Below the pieces are notes generated by a model. It was not told the DNA's origin, did no database searches, and saw only the letters and a list, made by a program, of their open reading frames with translations. Position numbers and translations under genes: made by a program. Below are positions 50,302-58,713 of a stretch of DNA of 64,000 bases, piece by piece. Position 1 is the stretch's first letter, and the number at the start of each line of letters is the position of its first letter. Where the stretch lies: contig NZ_AP023355.1 in the NCBI RefSeq assembly GCF_016865425.1, positions 5,082,198-5,146,197 on the forward strand, written 5' to 3'. This DNA is from Actinocatenispora thailandica (GTDB lineage: Bacteria; Actinomycetota; Actinomycetes; Mycobacteriales; Micromonosporaceae).

Positions 50302-50850
50302 TCATGGAATCCGCGGCGGCAGTCGTCCCGGGCGCCGTTGGATGCGTCGCCGCCACCGGCGCTCGCCGTCCTGCCAGCGGTCCGTAGGTGTGAGGCCCGC
50401 CGCTGCGGCCACTGCGGCCGACGCCGCATGGTCGGGGTGGATGTGCGCGGTGATCTCGTGCACCGGCTGCGCCGCGAGCCAATCGACGAGCGCGCCGGCG
50501 GTCTCGGTCGCGATGCCCCGGCGCTGCCATGGGGCACCGACCACCCAGGCGGCCTCGGCGACCACGCCGTCGTCCTCGGGAGCGATGGTCGCCTGGACTG
50601 TACCGGTCAGGTGACCGTCGCTCCGCAGCCGAATCACCCAGTTGAGCCAGGTGACCGTCGGGTCGGGCGAGCCCGCGCACCATCGCTCGTAGCGCGAGCG
50701 CAGCTGCTCCACGGTCTCCGGCGCCCCACCGATGTAGCTGTGCAGCGCCGGATCACCCAACACCCGAGCCATCTCCTCGGCATACTCCACCCGAACCGGC
50801 AGCAACTCCAACCGCTGCGTACCGATCGTCGCTGCCTTGATGCAGGTCAC
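50302..50850 (-). CDS. GNAT acetyltransferase coupled to the Wadjet operon
   Basis: 182 residues from GTG 50850, whose GTGA overlaps the jetD stop, so it is translationally coupled to the Wadjet operon. RimJ/RimL-like GNAT features are visible: RLELLPVRVEYAEEMARVLGDPALHSYIGG, WVIRLRSDGHLTGTVQATI, and the acetyl-CoA loop VVGAPWQRRGIATETAGALVDW. RimL-type proteins acetylate protein N-termini or small molecules. It has no known place in Wadjet. It may be a passenger or an accessory of this locus. The last ~25 residues are Arg-rich. Confidence 0.85.
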   Translation of the reverse strand: MTCIKAATIGTQRLELLPVRVEYAEEMARVLGDPALHSYIGGAPETVEQLRSRYERWCAGSPDPTVTWLNWVIRLRSDGHLTGTVQATIAPEDDGVVAEAAWVVGAPWQRRGIATETAGALVDWLAAQPVHEITAHIHPDHAASAAVAAAAGLTPTDRWQDGERRWRRRIQRRPGRLPPRIP

Positions 50851-52016
50851 CTCGTAGCCACCGCGGCACGAACCAGGTCGAAGCGGATCCGTTCCTGTTC
50901 GAGCCGGATCCGGTCGCCGTGTGCGTCGTGCCGTAGGTCGTCGTACGCTGCTGCTTCCGCTTCGGTCAACAGCGGCAGGTCGTCCCGGACCGGCTGCGGC
51001 TCGGCCACCCACTGCGACCGATGCGCAAGCAGCGTCGGACGGTCCATCAGGATCGAGTGCGTGTGCGGATACGCGCTTCGCAGCCGGTGCAGGATGGCGA
51101 AACCGTGGGTGTCGAGGTCACCCCAGTAGACGAGCCGACGCTCCGCCAGCCACGGCAGGGCGGCGAGGCGGGACACCGCGTACCCGCCACCGAGCAGCAG
51201 CAGCCCACCTGACACGGTGGGGAAGGCGAGAAAGGTCACCTCGTTCTCGACCACGAATACGGTGTCGGCAGCGATGGGATGGTGGGCGAGCTCGCCCGCC
51301 GGGACGGTGACGTCGGTGAACGGCCCGCCAAGCGAGACGTCTCCGGCCAGCGCCCGCATCCGCAGCCGGTCGGGTTTGTCGGCGAACCCGTACCGGGTGG
51401 CGAACCGTGCCGGTGGCGCGGACGCGGTGACCCGTCCGGCGGGCAGGACCTGGTCGAGCAGGGTGGCGAGGATGCCCCGATGGCTCTCGATGAACTTGGT
51501 GTCGACGGCCGGTACGTCGATCTGACGCAGGTAGCTGCCGGAGCCGCTGTGCTCGTCCAGCCAGCGCACGGTGCGCAGCAGCGCCTCCCAGTCGTCGAGC
51601 CAGCGCAGCACCGTGGCCGAATGCGCGACGGCCCAGTCCGCGAGAGCCGGCACCAGCTGGGTGGTCTGCTGGTGCGCGGTGTTGAAGCTCCGCGCGACCG
51701 GACCGACTCGCAACAGGCTGCACAGCTGCTGCGCGGAGTCGACCCATACGACAGCGGGAAGCTTGTTCGTGCCGACCAGTCTTCCGCCCACCGGCCTCCA
51801 CTCCACCCGGACGCCGCGACCGTCGGCCCGCCACCGGGCGGCCCAGTCCTGCACGGCCCCGAACTGGTTCGCCAGCTCCCGAGCCGAGGGGCCGCGTAGC
51901 CGCACCGACACCGGCGACCATTCGGTGACGCCGCTGGCGCTCGCCACCAGCTCACCGCGATCCCATCGGCGTCGCAGCTGCGCCACGACGTCGTCGGCAG
52001 TCGTCCAGTCAGCCAT
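50847..52016 (-). CDS. jetD: Wadjet nuclease subunit JetD
   Basis: 389 residues. The N-terminal DUF3322 (TTADDVVAQLRRRWDRGEL..EWSPVSVRLRGPSARELANQF) is followed by a DUF2220 TOPRIM-type nuclease domain with VFVVENEVTFLAF (acidic residue), RLVYWGDLDTHGFAILHRL (Asp-x-Asp) and the C-terminal QERIRFDLVRA. JetD is the dimeric nuclease that cuts circular plasmid DNA after loop extrusion by JetABC. It follows jetC with a short overlap. The start ATG 52016 is preferred over 52043. All metal-binding acidic residues appear present. Confidence 0.93.
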   Translation of the reverse strand: MADWTTADDVVAQLRRRWDRGELVASASGVTEWSPVSVRLRGPSARELANQFGAVQDWAARWRADGRGVRVEWRPVGGRLVGTNKLPAVVWVDSAQQLCSLLRVGPVARSFNTAHQQTTQLVPALADWAVAHSATVLRWLDDWEALLRTVRWLDEHSGSGSYLRQIDVPAVDTKFIESHRGILATLLDQVLPAGRVTASAPPARFATRYGFADKPDRLRMRALAGDVSLGGPFTDVTVPAGELAHHPIAADTVFVVENEVTFLAFPTVSGGLLLLGGGYAVSRLAALPWLAERRLVYWGDLDTHGFAILHRLRSAYPHTHSILMDRPTLLAHRSQWVAEPQPVRDDLPLLTEAEAAAYDDLRHDAHGDRIRLEQERIRFDLVRAAVATR

Positions 52017-55000
52017 TCTCGGTACCTGGCTCGTTGCCTGCACCCATCGCGTGCCGCTGCTGCCGTTTCCGGTACTCGGCGATGGTCAGGGTCTGCAGCC
52101 GGGAGAAGCGCCCGGTCGGGTTGTCGACGAAGCCGACGGCCGACACGTACGGCTCGATCACGTGGATCTTCTGCAGCGGTGTGACGATCATCAGCTGCAG
52201 CCCGAGCCGTTCGAACAGCCGCAGCGCGAACCGGGTCGACTCGTCGGAGCCGCGGCCGAACGCCTCGTCGATGACCACGAACCGGAACGTGCGGGCGGTG
52301 TCGTTCGGCTCGCCGAGCCGGAACTGGTAGGTCAGCGAGGCGGCCAGGATGGTGTAGGCGAGTTTCTCCTTCTGCCCGCCGGACTTGCCGCCGGAGTCGG
52401 TGTAGTTCTCGTACTCGGTGTCGTCGTCGCGGTTCCGCTCGGAGGCGGCGAAGGTGAACCAGTTGCGCACGTCGGTGACCCGGTGCGCCCAGCCCCGGTC
52501 GGCGTCGGCCTGCCCGGGCCGGCCCTGTAACCGTTCGATGATCTGCTTGACCTGCAGGAACTTCTGTTCGGAGTACTGGTCGGAGTCGTCGCCGATGGTG
52601 TCGGCGGTGCAGTCGCGCAAAGCGGTGCGGAAGTCCCGGATCTCGGTGAGCTGGGTGCGGGTGGCCTCCAGCCGGATGAACCGGCCGGGGTTGTAGTCGA
52701 TGTCGACCAGCGCGTCGTTGATGGTGTCGATGCGCTCGCTGATCAGGTCGGCCTGCCGGCTCAGCTCGGACCGGAACTGGGCGATCTCCCGGATCGTGTT
52801 GGTGTTGAGGTACTGCTTGAAGTCGGCCTCGAACCGGGGCAGGTCGTCGCCGGCGAGCCGCCGGTGCAGGGCGCGGAACTCGCCGATGGCGGCGATGGCC
52901 GCGTCCATCTCGGTGGTCTGGGTCGGGTACCGGTTGCGGAACGCGGCCATCTGGTTGACGATCCGCGCGGTCAGCTGCTGCTGTCCGCGGGAGCGCTGGT
53001 CGCGCCGGGCGGTCAGGGTGCGCTGCACCTCGCCGGCGCGCCGTTCGCAGCCGACGGCGTCGGTCGGCGCCGGGTCGAAGTGCTCGGCCAGCGCCGGGAA
53101 GTGCGCGGTGGCCGACACTGCGTCCGGTTCGGCCAGCACCGCGGCCGCCTGCTGCTGCCCGCGCCGCGCCTGCTCGATGGTGTTGCGGCAGGCGCCCACC
53201 TCGCCGGAGATGGTGGCCTGCCGGGCGCGCTGTTCGGTGATCTGCCGCTCGACCGTGTCGAGTTGGGCGGCGATCCTGGCCAGCGCACCGGACCCGGACT
53301 CCAGCTCGTCCTTCTCGGCCTGCAGGGTGGCGATCTGCCGGGCCGGTCCGCGCCAGTCGACCTGCTCGTGGTCGGTGAACTCGCCCAGCGTGATCAGCGT
53401 CTGCAGCCGGTGGTCGACTGCGTCGAACTGCCTGCGGGCGGCATCGACCCGCTCGATCGCCTGCTGCTGTTTCGTGTGCATGCCGGTCGCCTCGGCCAGC
53501 AGCGCGGTGATCTTCTGTTCGTTGCTCCAGCCCAGCACGTAGGTGCCGCGGTCGTCGATGCGGTGCCGGTCGTCCTTCTCGTGCCGGCCGCCGCGGTTCT
53601 TGATCTGCCCGGCGCGGGTCACCGCCCACTCGGCCCGACGGAACTCGTCGATCGTCTCGACGCAGTCGTGCCCGGCGCGGCGGGCCACCTGTTCGGCCAG
53701 CCAGCCGGCCAGCGGGCCATCCTTGATCTGCAGTTTCGACGCCAGCGACCGGGGCCCGGTCGGCTCCGGCGGGTGCCGGCGCCCGGCCGGCACCCGGTAG
53801 TAGACCAGCCGGCCGCCGAGGTGATGCTGGTCGATCCAGGCAGCAACCTCGGCGTAGTCCTGCTCGGCGACCAGCAGCGAGATCCCGAAGCCGTGCAGCA
53901 CCCGCTCGGCGGCGCCTTCCCAGTCGGCATGCTCGGGCCGGACCTGGATCAGTTCGCCGGCGAACGGCAGCCGGTCATCGGGCACGTTCAGTTCGGCGCC
54001 GATGCGGGCCCGCAGGGCGACCAGCCAGGCGGGGATGTTGTTGCGGCGTTGCCGCAGGCTGCGCAGCTCGGCGTTGATCTCGTCGACGGTGCTGGTCAGT
54101 TCGCGAACGGCCAGCTGCGCGTCGGTCTGGTCCTGCTGGATCTGTTCGCGGCGCTTCGCGGTCGACTGCCGCTCGTCGGCCACCGACCGCCGGAAGACCG
54201 CGAACTGCTCGGCCGAGTCGGGCTCGGGCAGCTCGACCTGCCCGGCCAGGGCGGCCATCCGTTCCGCGTGTTTGCGCCGTTCGTCGCGCTGCTGCCCGCA
54301 CGACTGCATCAGGTGTTCGATCTGGGCAAGCCGGGTGCCGCCGTGCCCGGCGCGTTCGGCCAGCAGCGCGTCGCGTTCCCGGTCGAGTTCGCCCAGCTGA
54401 GCCGCGCAGGCCGCACCGGCGGACTCCAGCTGCGCCATCGTGGCGTTCTGCCGGTCGATCTCCGCACCGTGCAGGCGTTCCTGCAGGTCGGCGGTGTAGT
54501 AGCGGATCGCCTCGCGCTGCGCGTCGAACTCGGCGATCTGCCCGGCGGCCTTCTCGTGTTTGTCGCAGTCGCCCAGCAGCGGGTCGAGCAGCGCGAGCTG
54601 GTCGCGGGCCTGCACCACCGACTCGTGCGCGCTGGTCAGGTCCTCGAAGTGCCGGACCAACCGGTCGATCCAGCCGGCCGAGTCGAACGGTTCGAGCATG
54701 TGGTCGCGGACGAAGTCGTTCAGGTCACCGACCGACTTCATCGACACCGTCTGGTGGAACAGCTCCATCGCCTGCTCCGAGCGGATGCCCAGCCGGCGCC
54801 GGAACTCCTTGCCGTACTGCGGGAAGGAGTCGGACAGTTTCGCCCCACCGCGCCGCAGCCGCCGCTTGAGCGCCCCGATGTCGGAGCCGAAGTCGGCGAA
54901 GTCGGCCGCGATCGTCAACTCGGCGTCGGACACCGCGAAGAACCGGTCGGGTTGGCCCGGCTGGCCGTCCCGCAGCCAGAACACCTGCGCCAGCGAGACC

Positions 55001-55359
55001 GTCTCGTCGCTGGCCGCGTCACCGAACACGCCCAGGAGCACGCTCAGGCAGCTGCCGGATCGCAACCCGACCGGCCGCGCCACCCCGGTCGACTCGTTGC
55101 GCTCGGACTTGAAGTACCCCTGCACGTAGGAGCGGAGGCTGCGTTCCCGGTTCAGCGCGCCGGCCGCCTTGTTGTAGGAGATCTTGTTGGCCGGCAGCAG
55201 CAGCGTGGTCACCGCGTCCACCAGCGTCGACTTGCCGGAGCCGATGTCGCCGGTCAGCAGCGAGTCGGCCCCGTCGGGCGCGAAACTCCAGACCCGGCCG
55301 TCGAACGTGCCCCAGTTGAACAGTTCCAGCCGGCGCAGCCGGAACCCGTGTACGCTCAC
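52009..55359 (-). CDS. jetC: Wadjet SMC-like ATPase JetC
   Basis: 1116 residues from GTG 55359 (GTGA overlap with jetB). SMC/MukB-like: N-terminal Walker A LTGDIGSGKSTLVDAV (37-45) preceded by LRRLELFNWGTFDG, long coiled coils in the middle, a hinge-like region around 500-620, and at the end the signature and Walker B, FRFVVIDEAFGRGSDESTRFALRLFE. It is the DNA-extruding motor of the Wadjet complex, working with the kleisin JetA and KITE JetB. A final Gln/Arg-rich tail follows. The family's usual length is about 1100. Confidence 0.95.
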   Translation of the reverse strand: MSVHGFRLRRLELFNWGTFDGRVWSFAPDGADSLLTGDIGSGKSTLVDAVTTLLLPANKISYNKAAGALNRERSLRSYVQGYFKSERNESTGVARPVGLRSGSCLSVLLGVFGDAASDETVSLAQVFWLRDGQPGQPDRFFAVSDAELTIAADFADFGSDIGALKRRLRRGGAKLSDSFPQYGKEFRRRLGIRSEQAMELFHQTVSMKSVGDLNDFVRDHMLEPFDSAGWIDRLVRHFEDLTSAHESVVQARDQLALLDPLLGDCDKHEKAAGQIAEFDAQREAIRYYTADLQERLHGAEIDRQNATMAQLESAGAACAAQLGELDRERDALLAERAGHGGTRLAQIEHLMQSCGQQRDERRKHAERMAALAGQVELPEPDSAEQFAVFRRSVADERQSTAKRREQIQQDQTDAQLAVRELTSTVDEINAELRSLRQRRNNIPAWLVALRARIGAELNVPDDRLPFAGELIQVRPEHADWEGAAERVLHGFGISLLVAEQDYAEVAAWIDQHHLGGRLVYYRVPAGRRHPPEPTGPRSLASKLQIKDGPLAGWLAEQVARRAGHDCVETIDEFRRAEWAVTRAGQIKNRGGRHEKDDRHRIDDRGTYVLGWSNEQKITALLAEATGMHTKQQQAIERVDAARRQFDAVDHRLQTLITLGEFTDHEQVDWRGPARQIATLQAEKDELESGSGALARIAAQLDTVERQITEQRARQATISGEVGACRNTIEQARRGQQQAAAVLAEPDAVSATAHFPALAEHFDPAPTDAVGCERRAGEVQRTLTARRDQRSRGQQQLTARIVNQMAAFRNRYPTQTTEMDAAIAAIGEFRALHRRLAGDDLPRFEADFKQYLNTNTIREIAQFRSELSRQADLISERIDTINDALVDIDYNPGRFIRLEATRTQLTEIRDFRTALRDCTADTIGDDSDQYSEQKFLQVKQIIERLQGRPGQADADRGWAHRVTDVRNWFTFAASERNRDDDTEYENYTDSGGKSGGQKEKLAYTILAASLTYQFRLGEPNDTARTFRFVVIDEAFGRGSDESTRFALRLFERLGLQLMIVTPLQKIHVIEPYVSAVGFVDNPTGRFSRLQTLTIAEYRKRQQRHAMGAGNEPGTENG

Positions 55360-55946
55360 GCCTCCCCCTCGCCGTCCGGTGCGAGTTGCCTGGCGTACTC
55401 GCGGAGCCGTTCGTCCAGTTCGAAAAGCCACTGCGCGTCGACGAACGCCTTGATGATGCGCCGCACCTCGTAGCTGTGCTCGGTGCCGGTGACCTTGCGC
55501 AGGAACCCCAGCTCGACCACCTTGCCGATGTGGGTGTCGATCTGGTCGATCAGCCGGGCCTCGCTGCTGCCGGGCGGCAGGAAGATGGAGACCGACTCGA
55601 CGATCTGCTGCCGGGTCAGGATCAGCCGGGTGTCACTGTTCGCCGCGTCGAACTCGGCGAGCTTCTTGCGCAGCAGCGCCACCAGCAGGCTGACGTGGAA
55701 CGACAACGAGCGCCGGGCGACCAGCCTGGGCAGCGCCGCCTCGTCGTCACCCTGCGGCCGGGACCGCAGGAACGCGTACCCTTCCGCCTCGTCGATGTCG
55801 ATCCGCAGCCCCAGCACCCCGACGTGGTCGTGGGCCTGGGTGCGCAGCCGCAGCAGGGCACGCCACACCTCCGGCTGGCCGTCCCGGTAGACCACACCCT
55901 TCATCATGTGGGTGACGACCAGCCCCAGGTCCGGATCGTGGTTCAC
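55356..55946 (-). CDS. jetB: Wadjet KITE subunit JetB
   Basis: 196 residues (DUF4194) from GTG 55946, with GTGA overlapping the jetA stop. The sequence has the expected LVVTHMMKGVVYRDGQPEVWRALLRLRTQAHDHVGVLGL..IDEAEGYAFLRSRP and a C-terminal winged-helix part (EVRRIIKAFVDAQWLFELDERLREYA). JetB is the MukE-like KITE protein that bridges the kleisin and the SMC heads. The order jetA-jetB-jetC-jetD and the overlaps are those of type I Wadjet. Confidence 0.93.
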   Translation of the reverse strand: MNHDPDLGLVVTHMMKGVVYRDGQPEVWRALLRLRTQAHDHVGVLGLRIDIDEAEGYAFLRSRPQGDDEAALPRLVARRSLSFHVSLLVALLRKKLAEFDAANSDTRLILTRQQIVESVSIFLPPGSSEARLIDQIDTHIGKVVELGFLRKVTGTEHSYEVRRIIKAFVDAQWLFELDERLREYARQLAPDGEGEA

Positions 55947-57391
55947 CGGCCGGCCTCCGCCCGCACGAAACTGACCGCCGGCACCGTCGCCACCCGCCGC
56001 GCGCCGGACTCGTCCCGCCAGCCGATCCGCTCGGACCGCTGCGGGTCGAACACCGTCTCGAAGCCGGGCTCGGACAGCGCGAAGTACCCGACCAGCTCGG
56101 CCAGCCCCTGCTCGATCGGATGGGTGTGCACCAGGTCGACCAGCCGCACCTGCGGCTGCCGCGACAGCGCGTCGCCGACCCGCTCGGCCAGCCGCGCCGG
56201 ATCCACGTACACCTGCTCGAACAGCAACGACAGGTCCGAGTCCGACTCGCCGGCCCGGATCTCGCCGCTGTCCACGGCAAGCTCGGACCTCGGCTGGTAC
56301 AGCGGGCGTTCCATCGGCAGCGACACCGTCGGGGCCAGCGCGTCCAGCGTGCTGCCCGGCCCGGGAAGCCGCGCCTCCCGCAGCCGCAGCGCGGTCGCCT
56401 CGATGCCGCGCACCAGCTCCAGCACCCGCTTGTTCTCCACGATCGTCTGGTCGTCCAAAAACCGGCGCAGCTGGTCGGATAGCAGCCGCACGGTGGCCTG
56501 GGTGCGTTCGGCGGCGACCAGCCACTGGTAGTGCACCCGGCGCAGCTTCGGGTCGGCCGAGGCGCGCAGCGCGTCGAGCCGGTGCACGTGGGTCAGCAGG
56601 TCCTCCAGCTCGTCCTGGCGGCGCTGGGAGAGCAGGAAGTCGTAGAAGGCGTGGAAGCTGCGCCCCTGGTCGGACTCGCCGATCGCGTCCCGGCTGTGCA
56701 GCATCTCGTCCAGCAGCTCACCCTTGCCGCCGGACCAGCCGGCGATGCGTTCTCGCAGCTCCCTGTCCAGCTGCCGGAAGTTCGCCTCCACCTCCCGGAA
56801 GTCGGCCAGCAGCCCCCGCGCCATGCCGACGAACTGCTGGTACCGGTCGCGCTGCGCGACGGAGTCCATCACGTCCAGCCGGCCGGACCGCACCCGCTCG
56901 ATCTCGGCGTCCAGCTCGGTGCGGCGCCGCTGCAGCTCGGCCAGCCGCACGTCCGGATCCTCCTCCGCACCGAACGCGATCTGCCGCAACAGGTCGACCA
57001 TCAGGTTCAGCCGGGACTCGGTCCCCACGAACTCGCGCGGCGCCAGCGACCGCACCCACGACAACGCCTGCTCCACCGCCGGCGTCGCATCGAAATGCGC
57101 CTCGTCGGAGTCGGCCGGATAGTACTTGCGCAGCCACCCCACCTCGGGCCGAGCCCACTCGTCCAGGTACGCCTTCGCCGGCCGCGGAAACGTGCCCGCA
57201 CCGAGCCGCTCGTTCAGCGCGTAGAGATGGTCGTCGAGCACCTCCACCAGCCGCGCCGCCGGCACCGACCGCTCGTTGTCGTCGACGAACACCTGCCCCA
57301 GCACGCTGAGCACCAACGGCGCATGATCGGCCCGCAACAACCGCCACCCGGCACTCCCGTCCCGCAACCGCACCAACTCGTCGTACTCCAT
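55943..57391 (-). CDS. jetA: Wadjet kleisin subunit JetA
   Basis: 482 residues (DUF3375). It starts MEYDELVRLRDGSAGWRLLRADHAPLVLSVLGQVFVDDNERSVPAARL, the family's typical opening. It then has a coiled-coil-forming helical middle (RLAELQRRRTELDAEIERVRSGRLDVMD) and a C-terminal winged helix (LVDLVHTHPIEQGLAELVGYFALSE). It is the MukF-like kleisin of Wadjet. It is the first gene of the operon, with 174 bp separating it from a divergent DarG-like gene. That spacer should hold the operon promoter, but no clear box was assigned. Confidence 0.93.
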   Translation of the reverse strand: MEYDELVRLRDGSAGWRLLRADHAPLVLSVLGQVFVDDNERSVPAARLVEVLDDHLYALNERLGAGTFPRPAKAYLDEWARPEVGWLRKYYPADSDEAHFDATPAVEQALSWVRSLAPREFVGTESRLNLMVDLLRQIAFGAEEDPDVRLAELQRRRTELDAEIERVRSGRLDVMDSVAQRDRYQQFVGMARGLLADFREVEANFRQLDRELRERIAGWSGGKGELLDEMLHSRDAIGESDQGRSFHAFYDFLLSQRRQDELEDLLTHVHRLDALRASADPKLRRVHYQWLVAAERTQATVRLLSDQLRRFLDDQTIVENKRVLELVRGIEATALRLREARLPGPGSTLDALAPTVSLPMERPLYQPRSELAVDSGEIRAGESDSDLSLLFEQVYVDPARLAERVGDALSRQPQVRLVDLVHTHPIEQGLAELVGYFALSEPGFETVFDPQRSERIGWRDESGARRVATVPAVSFVRAEAGR

Positions 57392-57565
57392 CCCACCTCC
57401 CCATCCGAGCGCCCCGACCGTATCGCGCGGCTACGACAGTCACGACGCCGCCAACGGCCGGACGGACTCGCCAGCTCCCCACCCCTGGATTCGGGTCCGG
57501 CCGAAGCTGCAGGCGTGGAGCTCGGAAAAAAGGTTCGTGTCACAGCCGGCTGGTACTTCTGGACC

Positions 57566-58081
57566 ATGGGACGGACGGCGATGATCACCGAAGCGCACGG
57601 CAATCTGCTGGACGCCGACGTCGATGCGTTGGTCAACACAGTCAACACGGTCGGCGTGATGGGCAGGGGCATCGCGCTGCAGTTCCGCCGCGCATACCCC
57701 AAGATGTACGAAACGTACCAGCGTGACGCCAAGGCTGGTGCCATCACATTGGGGCGGATGCACGTCTGGCAGACCGGGGCGCCCACCGGGCCTCGGTACG
57801 TGATCAATTTCCCGACCAAGGGGCACTGGCGCGCTCGATCGCGGCTTGCCGCCATCGAGCGAGGTCTGGACGATCTCGTGCGCACCGCACGCGAACTTCG
57901 CATCCGCTCGATCGCTGTCCCGCCGCTGGGTTGCGGCAACGGGGGTTTGCCGTGGGCTGAGGTCGAACCACGCATTCGCTCGGTGCTGGGCAGGCTCGAT
58001 CCCGACGTGCACGTCGTGCTCTACCCACCGGGAGGGCCGCCTGCCGCTGCCGACATGCGTACAGCCACCGGCCGCCGATGA
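57566..58081 (+). CDS. darG: DarG-like macrodomain ADP-ribosylglycohydrolase, truncated
   Basis: 171 residues forming the N-terminal macro domain of the DarG antitoxin: GNLLDADVDALVNTVNTVGVMGRGIALQFRRAYP, the catalytic Lys in YVINFPTKGHW, and AVPPLGCGNGGLPWAEV. It removes ADP-ribose from thymidine in DNA, undoing DarT. Full-length DarG has a second, DarT-neutralising domain; here the frame stops at 58079-58081, and that domain continues as a fragment in another frame. No DarT gene lies upstream, where jetA diverges. The active site looks intact. The start may be 57566 or the ATG at 57581. Confidence 0.85.
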   Translation: MGRTAMITEAHGNLLDADVDALVNTVNTVGVMGRGIALQFRRAYPKMYETYQRDAKAGAITLGRMHVWQTGAPTGPRYVINFPTKGHWRARSRLAAIERGLDDLVRTARELRIRSIAVPPLGCGNGGLPWAEVEPRIRSVLGRLDPDVHVVLYPPGGPPAAADMRTATGRR

Positions 58082-58212
58082 ATCCGGCACGGGCAGTTCT
58101 TGTCCAGATCCTGGCTCGATACTCGGAACGCGCATTGGAAGCCTCGCTCGTCGAGGTTCGAAAATTGCTGTCCTTCCTGCAATCGGCCGGCGAACCGCTT
58201 CAGCTCGACACG
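58078..58212 (+). pseudogene. Fragment of the DarG C-terminal domain
   Basis: The frame opening at ATG 58078 reads MNPARAVLVQILARYSER, then ALEASLVEVRKLLSFLQSAG. This matches the beginning of the DarG C-terminal DarT-binding domain. It is out of frame with the macro domain by one base and loses similarity after about 45 codons. The following 58213-58413 shows no gene. Confidence 0.65.
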
Positions 58213-58413
58213 AGCACTGGCTTCGGGTCGGTGATTCAACCGCCGCCGGCCGTGCGGATTCGCACGGCCGTTGCAGCCGATCGGGCTCCCGGCCACGGGT
58301 GTCGTCGTTGCCGTCGAGCACACCGCCGGTGCGCCGTGCCCGGCCCCGGGCCGCGGCGACATCCAACAGCGCCGACCCCGACGCCTGCGCAGTCCAGCCG
58401 CGTCGGGATCGCG

Positions 58414-58605
58414 CTAATGGCGTTTGTTTCGCCGGCGTTTGCGGCGGGAGGCCAGCCAACAGGTCTCGACGGTCGTCAGCACCGTGCGCAGCAGCGTGTC
58501 GAGACGGTGGGTGAGGGCGTCGTCGTGGATGGCGTCCCACACGATCAGCAGGGCCAGCGAAGCCACCACCGCCGTCGGCACGGCGAGCTGCGAGATCAGG
58601 CTCAC
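58414..58605 (-). CDS. Small single-pass membrane protein
   Basis: 63 residues from GTG 58605, preceded by AAGGAG (58611-58616). It has one hydrophobic segment (LISQLAVPTAVVASLALLIVW) and a basic tail (RRKRRRNKRH). It reads in the direction of the methyltransferase gene, 108 bp after its stop, and may share its transcript. No family recognised. Small membrane proteins of this kind can be toxins or effectors, but nothing here proves it. Confidence 0.5.
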   Translation of the reverse strand: MSLISQLAVPTAVVASLALLIVWDAIHDDALTHRLDTLLRTVLTTVETCWLASRRKRRRNKRH

Positions 58606-58713
58606 GGGTACTCCTTCTGTCATCGGTCCAGATGAGTCCGCCCGGCAGGACGGTTCGACGCTGTTGCGGGCCGTATCCCGCAAGGCTTGGGCTCGCTGGC
58701 GGCGCGCGATGCG

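Noticed and set aside
52864-55473. An 869-codon plus-strand open frame
   Set aside because: It is antisense to jetC and jetB, with low-complexity composition and no recognisable domain.
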